Assembly (NCBI GenBank): GCA_019321725.1
Contig: CM033119.1
Location: 2,567,865-2,631,864, forward strand
Direction: 5' to 3'
Source: Paulownia fortunei
Lineage: Eukaryota > Streptophyta > Magnoliopsida > Lamiales > Paulowniaceae
DNA length: 64,000 nt
The notes beneath the pieces were generated by a model. It saw only the letters and a program-made list of their open reading frames with translations. It was not told where the DNA came from and ran no database searches. The position numbers and the translations under genes are program-made. The number at the start of each line of letters is the position of its first letter. The stretch's first letter is position 1. Of the stretch, positions 37,316-49,905 are shown in pieces.

Positions 37316-37845
37316 AAAAGTTCATTTCAAGACTCTAATTTCATTATCATCTTTCTGTCTTCATCTTAAGTTAATGACTCATCCTATTTTATTTATTCCA
37401 TTAATCTGCACCATTTTTCAACGCCACCGTTTTGTCGATATGAAGCGACATAAAATGGGAAGGAGAAAAAGACCACACGAAAAGTTAAAAAAAAAAAAAG
37501 GAAAAGAAAGCAAGAAAAAGCACTATTACAATTAATTATTCTTTTATTGAGTAACAAAAAAGAATAATTCTCATAATATGAACCAAAAATGTAATTATGA
37601 GTTTAGGAAGAAAGAAGTTAATTTTTTTATTTTTTTTTCTGCTAGTTGATCCATTAATCCCAAACCCAAAACACATTATGTTTTGGCTTGGGCTAGAAAG
37701 AAAAAAAGATAATCACAATATTATGAGCCCCAACCTAAATGAAGCCCTACTTTTCTTTCTCTTTGTAACAATAATAATCAGATGATGTGAGAGGCCGAAG
37801 GCCACGGCCACGACCACGACCAATTGCTATCTTTGAACAAGAAAA

Positions 37846-37846
37846 T

Positions 37847-37877
<31 letters not shown>
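37846..37877. repeat. compound (AC)n(AT)n microsatellite
   Basis: About eight AC units are followed directly by seven AT units. Confidence 0.9.
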
Positions 37878-38863
37878 GCTCATATAGGTATATTTTTTAA
37901 TCGATTTTGAGATCATAATTATTAATATATGGATCCTATCTTTAAAACCCATATGATAAATTTTCATATATCCAGGTTAGGACCCATCAAGATGAGCAAT
38001 ATACTAATGAATTAATATTTTTTATTAGTTTAAAAATAAAAGAAGCGCAAAAATTATCATATATTATCATTTAAGCTTTCCTTGATTTATTGCTCCCCAC
38101 TCCCCTCCACAAGATGAAGTTAAGATGTGGTGCACATCCAATGACTACCAAAGTGGCTAATATGAAATTTCAATACGACAAATGCAAACAAATTACAGGA
38201 AATCTCTGTCATATTATTTCCTTGATAATCGATATTATCAACACATGTGGGGTGATAATCCCATTATACAGATCAAATTATGTGCTAATCATTCTTGGGC
38301 TCAAGAACGCATCTGGACTAGAACTAAACATAGATTCATAAGCATTTTGTACAAAGTATAGGGATTCCTCTGTTGGTTCAAAAAAGTGTGTTCTCTTAGT
38401 GGGATAAGATATAGGACACAAATTTTATGTCAGAAAAAATGCCTAGTATAGTTAGGAAAAAGCAAACATGATTAAAAAAAAAAATGTTGATGTACTAAAA
38501 GTCTAAAAGATAATGCAAAATACCAGACAATAGCTTGCCTATACGCCACCATCTAAAATATATAATCCTACATGAAAAAAAAAAAAACAATATAGCATGG
38601 GATTTGGACCCACCCACTCATGCAATTTGGTTGCAAGCATGATATTTGTTCATTGGATTTGATTGATTGATTGTTAGTAATGATTTTGAGTGATTTATAT
38701 GTTTTGTTTCTTATTTTTTGGGAGTTTTTAATGGCATATTAGATAGAAAAATCGGCTTTTTTTTGGAAGATTTATATGACAATCGACAAGCAAATGAAAT
38801 TTACATAATGCCACCCTTTTTATATCTAATGTAAGTTTATCTATATCCCTAATTTATGAATAG

Positions 38864-39235
38864 AAATGACAATAGGGTAAATTTGAAATGAATTTATTAA
38901 AATTTAAAATTTATCGTTTTAAAATTTTTAAGAACTCGAAATTCGCTCTGCTTTAAACCCGCTAATCCATTAAATTTATTTTATAATTTTTAAAATATTA
39001 AAAAATATATTATTTTAAAATAACACTATTAATAATTTTTTAAAAATATATATTAAAAGTAAAATATTATATAAATTAAATTAAAAAAAATTAAACGGAA
39101 TGAGTTAGACAAATTTAAAAATAAAAAAATCAAAACTTACCAAAAATCACTTATAATTTTAAAAATTCACATCAAATGAGACATATTCGATAGGATCCGA
39201 ATTTACAAGTCCTATGACTTCCAATTATTCTTACC
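38864..39235. repeat. diverged mid-repetitive element, copy 1 of 2
   Basis: Starts near ATGACAATAGGGTAAATT, has an interior of A/T blocks, and closes with a CCGAATTTACAAG/ATTATTCTTACC-type end roughly inverted relative to its start. A second region near 40300-40635 has a similar start (AATGATAATAGAGG) and end. The resemblance is only partial. Confidence 0.3.
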
Positions 39236-40299
39236 AAACTATAAATATGAGACATATCCAATAAGTTAGTTTACAGCAAAGTCAAGATCTCAATACACAA
39301 GTTAAGTATTGAAAGATCCAATCAGATTTAGTTCATAAACACGACTAAAATTAATTGTTTTAAATACAAAGTCAATTATTAGTCTCGTTCTTCTTAAACA
39401 TGAACTAATTTTGAAAACTTAGATCATTAGGAAAAGTGAATTAACATTTTTACTAGAGTTTATCATGTGGAGTCCAAGATAAAATAAAGAAAAACTTAAA
39501 TCAAAGTCTTAAACCTATTTTAAATTTGCAAGCAAGATTGAGTGGGTTGTAGGTTGCTTCAAAGTGGAAAGGAAAGAACACTTTAGAAGCAAAATCAATT
39601 TATTTTTTCAAGTTTACAAGTTGACGAGTGCACGTATAATACTCCCATAGCTCTACTTGATTGAGGGTTCTAATTCTACATAAAGTTTTTTGGATTTATT
39701 TTATTTTATTTTCTAAATTACCATAAATTAAAAAACTTGTAATTCAAGTTGTTCGTCGGAAAAATAATACTCCATCCTTTGTAAAATGAAAAATTTGTGA
39801 TACTTTATTAGCCGATTTGATAATTGATTATATTTTTTTTAAATATTTGAGTCACTATAAGTTAGTTAAGAAAAAAATAATCTCGTTTTAAATTATAGAA
39901 AATTGAAAAATAATTTTAATATAAAAAGATTAGTTAGTTGCTTTCGAAAGGTGGAAAGGCAAGGTAACATTAAAGTTCAATCACGTTACTTGCAATGTTA
40001 GTATTAAAAGCTAAAGTCTTGATTGTTATTTTCCGATAATCTAATAAATATTTTTGTTGTTAAAGAAATGTAGTTGAAATGAAAAAATTGATATCTTACT
40101 TTTCAATCCTACTAAAATAATAGATATTAATTTAATTTCATATTAATTTTATCATCAAGCTTCTTATATACGCATAGTCTTTGCACTTTAAATAATCACT
40201 AATATTTTTTTGATGTATAAAATATTCAATAATTTTTAAACAAAAGGTAAAAAAAATTAAAGAGATAAGGTATGATTTTCTCCAAGCAAGAATGATAAT

Positions 40300-40635
40300 A
40301 GAGGAGTCCCAATTTCGAACTGTCCCATCTCACCTCAGTTAGGAATTTTTTTTAAATTTATAAACGGATTAAAAATGGGTCTTGATTCTTTTTTTTTTTA
40401 AATCCACCCGATCCCATTTAATTTTTTATTTATTTATATTTATATTTATATAATATTATTTTTTAAAGAATATATATTTTTGAAAATTTTAGTAATATTT
40501 TAAAAACATATATTTTATATATTTTTAAATTATGAAAACAAATCTAACCCAAACTCCATGAATTTAAATTCTTAAAAATTTTAACAAAAAAAAATATCAA
40601 ATTTTTACAAAATCGTTACCATGCCTATCCTCGAG
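40300..40635. repeat. diverged mid-repetitive element, copy 2 of 2
   Basis: See the partner at 38864-39235. The shared plan is a GATAATAGRGG-type start, an AT-rich interior and a GTTACCATGCCTATCC-type end roughly inverted to the start. Confidence 0.3.
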
Positions 40636-42355
40636 AAAGGAAGAGAAAGCTTTAGAATAATCGGATTCTTTAACGACATAAAAAAAAAAAGGTCTAAAGG
40701 GCCCCAAATTGCAATTAAATGAATTCCACTACTTTACGACAGACGGCTTCGTTTTTGCACAAAAAAAAAGATGCTTACATTTCATAAAGTTGCGTCTGAA
40801 ATTATTATTATTTTGAATTGGACTGTCAATGATTCATATTTTTTGGCCTTTTTCTCTTCTCAATGTTTTTTTATTGCTCAACCCTTGGTCACATTGCAAA
40901 TTCCCCATCACATCAACGTCATAACTTATATCTAATCAAAGAATTTAAAAAAAGAAATTAATGGTATGGAGCCCATTTTATATCACTTTAATTCCATCAT
41001 TATTAATTTAAAGGGATATGGTTAGGGAATAATATTTTTTCTAATGGAGTAAGATAAGTTTTACGGTGAATACTTTGAGGTAGTTTGACTCCATTTTTAT
41101 AAAGAATATTTTTATTTTTTTTATTATTTAAAATTTCAAAAATAAATTTATTTTACTCATTTTTATTAAAAACATAATTTATTTTTATTTTTAAAATATA
41201 CTAATATTTTATGTATTTTTATAAACTTATCAAACTTATTTTTAAATATATTTTTATTTTCAAATTTATAATTCGTTTGTTCATGTTACATGTCAAACCC
41301 AAATATCTCAAACTCCTCTTACGAGTTGGAGTTAACAATTTTATTCCCATTGTAGATTTCTACCCATATATATATAAATATATATGTATTCTTGCACGAC
41401 TTTATTTCTTTGCTCATGAATTAATGTATTTTTAAATATATTTATTTAATTGATTTTTCTATTTATAATAAATTTTTAACCGATTAAATTCCTTCTCATT
41501 TATTTGAAAATGAAATATATATAAAGTTTAGTATTCAAGATGGACTAGTAGTTTGGTTCATCGACCACAAAAAAAGGGCAATGAATCCCTTGACGCTTAT
41601 TTAATTATAGCGCCGAGTTGTGTGGCCTTTGACAAGGCAAGATGAGCAGCTTTACCCTACATTTTTTTGGTACAAAATAAATAGTATTTTTTTTAATTTA
41701 TTTTTTGAAATTTCATTTGTATCCGAGAAATTTAAATAATATTAGACTTTGTTCTCGTTTTATGTGGATCATTATTATTATGAGTATCACTTAGTTAATA
41801 TAATCATTTATTAAAAATTATTTTTTTTTTTTTGGTGAGATGGAGTATTCTTTGATGAAATCTATCCAATGCCAAAAATATAATAAATATAATTTTATTT
41901 ACCGTTGTTATTGACTTTTGAATGTCAAATTTTTGATTCATTTCGTTGTTTTTTATTTATTCTTAGTCAATAACTTCATCTTCAATAATATTTTAAATTT
42001 TAATATTTTATAATCGATAAAATAAAATGATGGATTGCATCTCATATTCGACTCACCCATTATTACTACTATGTGAATAATAATAATAATAATTTTGTCT
42101 CAATTATTTAATAAATATTAATCCATTTCCTACTCTAAAACTAGTAAACTTTTTTGCTTTCACAAATTTCATTCAAGTGTTAATTTTGGGAACTCTTTCC
42201 AAGTGCACAATTTACTCTCCCAAAAAAGTTAAACTGCTAAATATTCTATTGCTAAATGTTGAAATTACTATAAAAATAATTCATTTTCCAATCTAAACAT
42301 ACACATAAAAATTAATAAAAATGCTAAATGATTCCTATGATATAAAACGATGTGA

Positions 42356-42530
42356 TTTTATAAATCTGAAAAAAAAAATCTTACTGTAACACATTTGAGC
42401 AATCCAAGATAAAAAGGTAAATAATTAAAGATATTATTTTATAAATCTGAAAAAATAATAATTCATTAGTCAATATTATATCCCACAACCATTTGAGCAA
42501 TCCAAGATAAAAAGGTAAATAATTATAAAA
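42356..42530. repeat. short imperfect tandem duplication
   Basis: TTTTATAAATCTGAAAAAA occurs at 42356 and 42437. A block starting CATTTGAGCAATCCAAGAT and ending GGTAAATAATTA occurs at 42392 and 42490. The two units differ by an internal insertion of about 17 bp. Confidence 0.8.
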
Positions 42531-42989
42531 TAGTATTATAAAAATCTCTAATAATAATTTGACTTCAAATTGTGAAATATAGGTACCCATCTATATTTCA
42601 TCTATCTCCTTATGATTTTATATAGATTTGTATTTTTATAAAAATCGTACGAAAACAGTCATCGTGAGAGAGATTAAAATTATAGAATTATTTTATTGAA
42701 TTTCTTATAGAGAGTTGTCTTGTATTCTCTTTTATTTAATTGAGCAATCGAACTATATCCAAATAAACAATTAATGAAAGTTAACTGATGGATATTTCCC
42801 CCGAATATTGATGGTAATCCTCGACTTTATAAAACTCCACACGAATCTAATGTTAAATTTTTAATTTAATTAAGATTAGGGATCTAGTTTTTTCAAGAAA
42901 GCATATTAATTTGCCTCGCAATCGAACACCTTCCTGTTCACATGACACGTGGCTTTGTATTCGTCGCCCAATTCTCTTCCTTCTGCCTC

Positions 42990-43526
42990 TCTCTGTTTTC
43001 TCTCTTAAAATGCGACTGATCAATAGTCTATTCAGGTAAAAACCTCATTTCCTTTGACTCATCTGAATTTCTGAGGTACAATCATCTGCCTCTGTGACTC
43101 CACACACACACACACACGCACTCTGAATCATGTGTGCCCTTTTGTTATCTGGTGCCAACAATAATCTGTGATCATCTCTTCTATGATCAAGCGTTTTTCT
43201 TGAAATACAACCACCAAAAGAAGACCCTTTTGAATATTTTCTTGGGACATATAAAAAAAGAGAGTTCTTTTTATTAGTTTCAAGAAGAGAGAAAAGAGAA
43301 AGTGAGTTTTCTAGAAGAAGTTGACGCTGTGAAAGAAGATCCTTTATGCTGTTGACACCTGTTGAAATTTTTCAGTACCTTCTTGCATTGGTAACTGATA
43401 TTTTTTTTTCACTTATTTAAAATTCTAAGTTTTGCTCTTTCCTGTTTTGGTTTTCAAATTGACAGGAGCGTAAAGGCAGCAACTTTTTTGGCTTTTCTGT
43501 TTTGGATTGGATAAAAGGAGTGAAGA
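42990..43526 (+). promoter_or_regulatory. 5' leader of the F-box gene with a short UTR intron
   Basis: A CT-rich leader-like stretch precedes the start codon. A donor at 43391 (GCATTG then GTAACTG) and an acceptor at 43465 (TTGACAG) bracket a 75-bp candidate intron wholly upstream of the ATG, with a T-rich 3' end. No TATA box could be assigned with confidence. Confidence 0.4.
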
Positions 43527-46500
43527 ATGGGAGAAACAGAGGGTTTGGACTTGAGTTTTGAGAAGCTGATGGTTTTTGGTGCTGTTGAGAATATGAATCG
43601 AAGTAATAGTGGTGGTGAAATAGGGGGTGGTTTAGGTGGAGGGCTGAGAATAAGTGAGTGGAACGATATTCCAGTGGAGCTGTTGATGAGGATTTTATCT
43701 CTGGTGGATGATCAGACGGTGATTGTGGCTTCTGGGGTTTGTCATGGATGGAGGGATTCCATTTCTTTGGGCCTTACCCATCTCTCCCTCTCTTGGTATA
43801 TGCATATATCTTCAGTTCCTTCTTAATTATTGCCTACATGTTGAATATTTTATATTTTGTTTGTTATTGTTGTTACGTTCATAAGCCATAAGACTCAGGC
43901 TGTTTGTTTCTGGGTCGTTTTATCATGAGAGTTTATTCGTTCTGAAGTGGCATAACTTGCTTAATTATTTGCTGATGCTGCCTTGTTCTCTAGATGAAAA
44001 GGAAACAGGAGAATCGAAATGATTCCTTGTTTGCAACATCGGTAAATACTAATAAATTGTGAACTTTGAACTTTTTGAAATTTGAATTATCCATCATTAA
44101 AGGTAGTTAACCTTTAGGCATGTGTTATGAATCTCTTGTATTCCGTGGGATTATTTCCAAGAGCTCCTCTGTTTTAGTTAGTGCCGGGTTGGTGTATTTT
44201 TATTTGTTTTTTTTTTTTTTTTTTTAGGATCTTCTTGTGGTGGTTTGTATTTGTATATGGGATGGTTGGTCAGATAGGTTTTCTTGTTACTCTAATCTTC
44301 AAAGAGTCTATGTTTATGGCTATTTGAGATCTCTTTTAAACCTTGCGTTTTTGGGGTCAGTGAGTTCCACCATTGATTTGGCATATTTTTCACCTCCAAT
44401 TACTAGGGAAAGAAGTGGTATTTGAATGTATGAGGTCATTTTTACTTCAACCTTGAACATAACAACTTGATCGATATGACTGTTAAACAAAATTCAGAAG
44501 CATGCAAAAAAAAATTGGTTTTAAATTTGAATTCGGGTTTTTCATTCCATCATCCCTTTGCTGCAAGTGGAAAAGGGCACTTTTTGTTTTCTGCAAAACA
44601 TATGTTCATCACGCAGATGCTCCTTACTTAAGGGAATACACTTTTTTCTTGTGATTGCGACTTCAATGTCAAGGCTAAAGTACAGGATTAGAGCTTTCTC
44701 CTGCATACCTTCTGAGACAATATTGTGATCTAATAATGCTGCTGATCCTCTATTCAATGTAAATTGCTGTGCTTTTCTTTGGAACTGTTTTGATGGCTGG
44801 TTTGCTTAAAGCTTAATATGCTGTGAGCATTAATGGGTGGATTCAACATACTTTCCACCTCCACTTCTGACCTGATTCCTATGGTTGCTGAGTGGCTTTC
44901 TTCATTCTCAGGTGCAAGAAGAACATGAATAATCTGGTTCTGTCGCTAGTTCCCAAGTTCACAAAACTGCAGGTTCTAATTTTGAGGCAAGACACACCAC
45001 AACTCCAGGATGATGCAGTTGAGAAAATTGCAGTTCACTGTCAAGACCTTCAAGAGTTGGATCTCAGTAAGAGTTTTAGACTTACTGATTGGTCCTTGTA
45101 TGCCTTAGCACATGGTTGCCCAGATCTTGTGAAGCTGAACATTAGTGGCTGTTCGGCCTTCAGTGATACTGCTCTGGGATATTTGACTGGGTTTTGCCGA
45201 AAACTGAAATTCCTGAATCTTTGTGGGTGTGTTAGGGCTGCAACCGATAGGGCATTGAAGGTATGAAAAAAACTGTTAGCCCATTTGCTTTTATTTCTCC
45301 TAATATGTGAGATGGTCATCAAAGCCTTGTCACTACTTTATGCAGGCCATTGGGTACAACTGTAATCAACTGCAGTCATTGAACCTTGGATGGTGTGACC
45401 GCATTGGTGATGAAGGTGTAAAGAGCTTAGCCTATGGTTGCCCTAATCTTAGAGCTCTTGACTTGTGCGGATGTGTTCTTATTACAGGTATCTGTGTTGT
45501 ATTTCATTCTCTTTCATTTAAGAATGTTGAGGGGTACAAAGTAGCTTTACTTTGTGTTAATAATTGTGCATTAACTTGTATGTAACATGTGTTGTGATAT
45601 TGACAAACTGTGATATTAAATTGGAATGTGATTCGGAGGGGCACCATGGTTTCTGTTATTTTCATCACTTTTTAGTTTCTAATCCTTGAGACTTTCCAGA
45701 TAAAATGCTTAAATACAAGCTAGCATTCCACGGTGATGAATGTGCACAATAGGCTATACTGCAGCGCAGAGCCAATTGTTTTGACCTTGAAGGGATGAGA
45801 AGGGAATTAGATAAGGAAGTAGAGACTTTGTATTGTATTCTTTTAACATCTCTGAAAGACTTTTATGATGTTTAGACACCATAAAAGAAGCACATGATCA
45901 TTGATGGACTAAATTTCCAATTTTGTTGCATCTTCCTGCTTTCCCACCTTATGTGAAGTCATGGTTGGGTGCATTAGGTCTGCGTTAGATGTCCCTCATA
46001 AGTGGAGGAAAGTTTCTGTATTCATCTTCAATCTCAGTCGTTGTGGAAGGAATATGGATGTCAATGTTAAACCCACCATAATATGAAAATGGAATATATT
46101 AACAAGTGGAAGGGGAATTCAGCTATCGTTGGTTGATTTTACTGAATTGACTTTGATTCTGTTAGTAATTGCTTAATTTAAGCTTCATTTGCGTGTCCTT
46201 TATGGTTTCTTGTTGCTTTTCTTTACTGGGTGCTTTGGACTATGCCTTGTGCTGATTGATGGATATCATCTCAGATGAGAGCGTGGTTGCATTGGCAAAC
46301 AACTGCCTCTACCTCAGGTCCCTTGGTCTGTACTACTGCCAGAATATTACCGACAGGGCCATGTATTCTCTGGCACAGAATCGAGTGAAGAACAAGCATG
46401 AAGTTTGGGCATCTGTAAAGACAAGGTATGAAGAGGAAGGGCTTACGAACCTGAATATCAGCCAGTGCACTGCCCTTACTCCCCCAGCTGTACAGGCACT

Positions 46501-46645
46501 ATGCGACTCTTTTCCTGCTCTTCATACATGCCCCGGTCGACATTCCCTGATAATTAGTGGCTGTCTGAGCTTAACATCTGTCCACTGTGCATGTGCCATC
46601 CAAGCACACCGTGCTACAACTGCAATGCCTCATCTAGCCCACTAA
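43527..46645 (+). CDS. SKP2A: F-box/LRR protein of the SKP2A/SKP2B type
   Basis: Four exons join in phase to 376 codons: 43527-43795, 44912-45260, 45346-45487 and 46275-46645. Residues ~42-90 form the F-box (SEWNDIPVELLMRILSLV), the part that binds SKP1 in an SCF ubiquitin ligase. About ten cysteine-type leucine-rich repeats follow, each with an LNLxxC or LDLxxC core (LNLCGCVRA, LNLGWCDRI, LDLCGCVLI, LGLYYCQNI). The C-terminal QALCDSFPALHTCPGRHS and CACAIQAHR blocks are typical of Arabidopsis SKP2A/B. Family members act in the nucleus on cell-cycle factors, and SKP2A is reported to bind auxin; these roles are transferred from the family. The N-terminus carries a Gly-rich insert (GGEIGGGLGGG) that seems longer than in Arabidopsis. 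The A and B paralogues cannot be told apart here. Confidence 0.92.
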
Positions 46646-47575
46646 GCTGAGTGTGGAAGAAAATCTCGAGTTTCCATGGCTGAAGCTAAGTAGGCCCCCT
46701 GTATATAAGCTTGTTTGACTTTAACGAGGACATTTGTGCGTTTGTAATCTTTTGCGGGGTTGAACTACATGAAAATGGTTATGTTTCTCAGAGACTTTAT
46801 TTTATGCTGTTGTGATACTTTGTTAATTCTTTGTTTTATTTCTAATGGTGCACCTTTAAGGATTCTCAGCAGGGAATTGACAGTGGCAGGCAAGAATTTA
46901 ATTGGCTAGTTTATACTGAAAAAACCTGATGGCAGTTTTAGGTGAAACTTAAAGAGGGTCGAATGGACCGGCTGTACTTGTGGTCTTGATCCAATAGAAC
47001 ATATTAGCACAAATTGATAATTTGAGGATGCAAATTGATGTTAGGAATGATCGTTTCCATATTTTATATTTCACAGTCGAGACTTGAAACAGAAGAGTAT
47101 AGGAATTCCTGAAGAAGTTTGGAACTCTATTTCTCAGAATGGTATTTATGGGTTCCAAACAATTTCAGATGCCTGGCATTAGATTATTCTCTTATAACTG
47201 AAGCTGATTTTGAAAATCTTAAAATCATCAGAAGCCAACTTAAGTATGCTTTTACTGATGTCTGAGTTTCTACTGTCTGTGTAAAACGAAATTTGTGCCT
47301 CTTTGCCACATCTTATAGATGAAAGCAATAAAACATAAGTTACAGTTGATTGATGACTTAGTTAAATAGTCGGATTGGAAGTAACGCACACAAGCATTCA
47401 TGAGCGACAATATTCCTCAAACAGGACAGTCGTGATTTCTTGAGTTCCCTTGTGACTTCAAACACGACGTGCCCTGATGAACATTGCAGGCACGCCTAAC
47501 AAAGTGCCAATCATGGATCTACAGATGATGTCTTCTCAGTCGAATCTAGTCCTTTAAAATGGTTAATATACTATA
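46646..47575. other. 3' UTR of the F-box gene and short spacer
   Basis: The first few hundred bases probably hold the 3' UTR of the F-box gene. Beyond it I see no coding exon. The spacer ends at the tail of the minus-strand DnaJ-X pseudogene, so the two loci are tail to tail. Confidence 0.5.
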
Positions 47576-47579
47576 CTTA

Positions 47580-49440
47580 TTTCTCGGTATACATAATGTC
47601 ATCATCGTTCTACATCAAATGCAGGGTTACAGAGACATCAGAAGAGTCTGCTAATACCCTGTCACAGGAAGAGAAGAATGACACGAGATGTATTCATTTG
47701 CTATCCAGATGAAACTAGTGACAAAAACAGATTGCTATCACTAATTACCTGCTTCTTTGGAAATGGTCTAGGCAGGCTGTAAAAATGTGATCAAACGTAC
47801 CTGTGCAAGTAGAGTGGTTCGATAATTCAGTGATCTTGGCGAGTCCTCTTCATCACTAATATCAGAACTGCTGTCATCTGCATCTGCTGAAGCAATCTTG
47901 GTTCTTGATGTTCCAGCATTTTGTGTATACTTCTGACTTTGAATACAAGAATCTTTTGATAATTATCTAAATAAATAAATAAATTCTAAATTCATCATAT
48001 TTTTGCACTGTCTTATGTGCTGTATGCCAGCAGATCAGGATTTTAAGAACAAAAATATTCAAGCATAGAATAAGCATTCAAATTCATCTTCCAGGTGAAA
48101 TATCATTAGCACGCATCTTCCACAGTGGCTGCTAATTCTACCATGACAAAGATCGCCCTGTAAAGAATATCCAAGGACACCTCTCTGCTTGTCAATCATT
48201 AAACTGATGCAAAACAGGAGAAACGTTCATAATGGGGCCAGAACAAACCTGAAAAATCTTTCCTAGGATTTTTCAGGGCTACTGCTGGCATTTTTTCTTT
48301 TCTTACATGGCTTTTGTGTGGCACCTACAAACAAAAACCAGTTAATACTTCATTTAGACAGTATTCAAGTACAGGAAAACCTCAAATCAAAAAAGAAGAG
48401 GAATCATAGTGTAGTTAAGATACTAGCCATTTGACACACGTAATAGGGCTACTTCTTTGTCTACCACATTCAATTTCCATAGTGAATTCAAAAGTGTGTG
48501 TTTTTATTTTTTTTAAGTCTTAGGAGTAGTTCCACATCATTTTTGGGAGCACTGCATTCGATCCATCTTGAATTGGTGCCTAATATCTTCCTGCAGTTGC
48601 AGCAACTGAAAAGCATCTGAAGCTGACATAGCTCAGGTAAAAAGTTAAAAAGGGAAGAGCAGAGGAAACGAATGGACCCTTTGAGAGATCGCACAAACCT
48701 TTGCTGTTAGTAAGTTTTGACTTCCAGAAATGTCCTTTATTACGATCGCACTCTCCAGATAAACAGCTTTTATTCCTAGCTACCTGTCTCGTGTATACGT
48801 ATCCAAAGGTACGCGAGACTTCAGCTACAAAAGCTGTAAAGAGGTTCTCTTGAAAAGATAGAACCATTTAGTAGGAAAAATTATCAGAATTATGTACGTA
48901 TTTAGTTCAGAAAATCAGCATCAAATTGCTAATTATAACTCGAGATCCCTGTATGTATGTTCATTAAATGATAAACTTGCTGACTCTGTAATTGTAGTAT
49001 ATGAATGGATTTATGAGTAGAAGAAACTTCACAAATTTGGGTGAGAAGGGTCGTTAGTTAATACACAATAGATATACATGTAACAACATACGGTTTCTTT
49101 AAGAGATTCTACACTTGGTGATGTAGACGGGGTTTACATTTCACCACAAATTTTACAAATACTCAGATGTGCATGTTTATGTGCGTGAGTGTGTGGTAAA
49201 ATGTATATCTGGTGTATACCACCGGCCGGGTATAGCATCTACACAACAACATACTTATACAGTCAGTAGTTTGATAGCAGCTGACCTTCATGGGAAACCC
49301 TATCAGCTTCAGATTCGGCTTGTTTCAAGAAGCCTTCTTTATCTCCATGGAGAAGGAAGTCTTTGAATTTCTTAACAAGCTTTTCTTCTCTCTCTCTCTC
49401 TCTTTGAACAGCCTTCATAAAATGTTGCAATAATACAATG
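47580..49440 (-). pseudogene. DnaJ-X domain gene remnant lacking the J domain
   Basis: Read leftward, six exon-like pieces match successive parts of plant DnaJ proteins with a C-terminal DnaJ-X domain. (A) 49440-49286: MKAVQREREREEKLVKKF and FLKQAESEADRVSHE. (B) 48833-48699: AFVAEVSRTFGYVYTRQ, then DRNKGHFWKSKL. (C) 48622-48425: AFQLLQLQED, then KNDVELLLRL, then LLNSLWKLNVVDKEVALL, in three different frames. (D) 48324-48249: VRKEKMPAVALKNPRKDF. (E) ~47934-47801: SDISDEEDSPRSLNYRTTLL. (F) 47658-47580: GISRLF, stop, CLCNPAFDV, stop. Donor and acceptor sites survive, so it arose with its introns and not by retrotransposition. At least three frameshifts and two stops break it. The J domain expected upstream (right) of 49440 is not found, and DnaJ-X alone is not expected to recruit Hsp70. 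Confidence 0.82.
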
Positions 49441-49792
49441 GAAAGCAGGAAAAATGAACTAAAGAATTGATACAAGATCGAATACAATGTTTCATTAATT
49501 ATTATCAACAACGTAAGAATCATCTGCAATCTCTCAAACAAGTCATGAAAGGAAAGTGTGAATCAAAAGTCATCGCCTGAAATCTTTCAGCAGAATGATG
49601 ATCATTTGAATTAATATCAGGATGAACTTGTCTTGGCTGCACCAGTCAAGACGGGACGCGCAAAACTTCATTGGTGATAATGATCGTGAATACTATCAAG
49701 TCCACTTAAGAATCATGGCCACAGGAACTGAGAAGAAATAAGAATAGAGAATAAACATAATCCAGTTGAAAGATGAGAGAAAGTGTAAAACA

Positions 49793-49905
49793 ACATGTAA
49801 GATCTACAACAAAAGTGTAGAACAGCAATATACATGTAACATCTACAACATAAGTGTAGAACAATACATATGTAAGATTTACAACATATTACGTGTAACA
49901 CCACA
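49793..49905. repeat. three-copy ~39-bp tandem repeat
   Basis: Units begin at 49793 (ACATGTAAGATCTACAAC), 49832 (ACATGTAACATCTACAAC) and about 49868 (ATATGTAAGATTTACAAC), the first two followed by an AAGTGTAGAACA block. The third is diverged. Confidence 0.85.

Larger units (their letters stand above)
35310..42950. other. 7.6-kb intergenic region
   Basis: No intact gene could be supported. The region is extremely AT-rich and holds a 23-base G run, a Harbinger-type remnant, a CA/TA microsatellite, two members of a diverged repeat family and a short tandem duplication, each listed separately. The frame at 38090-38341 has no recognisable relative. The frame at 41211-41435 is low-complexity translation of AT-rich DNA. 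Confidence 0.55.

Noticed and set aside
38090..38341. 83-codon frame in the 35-43 kb spacer
   Set aside because: No recognisable family and no plausible splice partners; it may be a chance frame.
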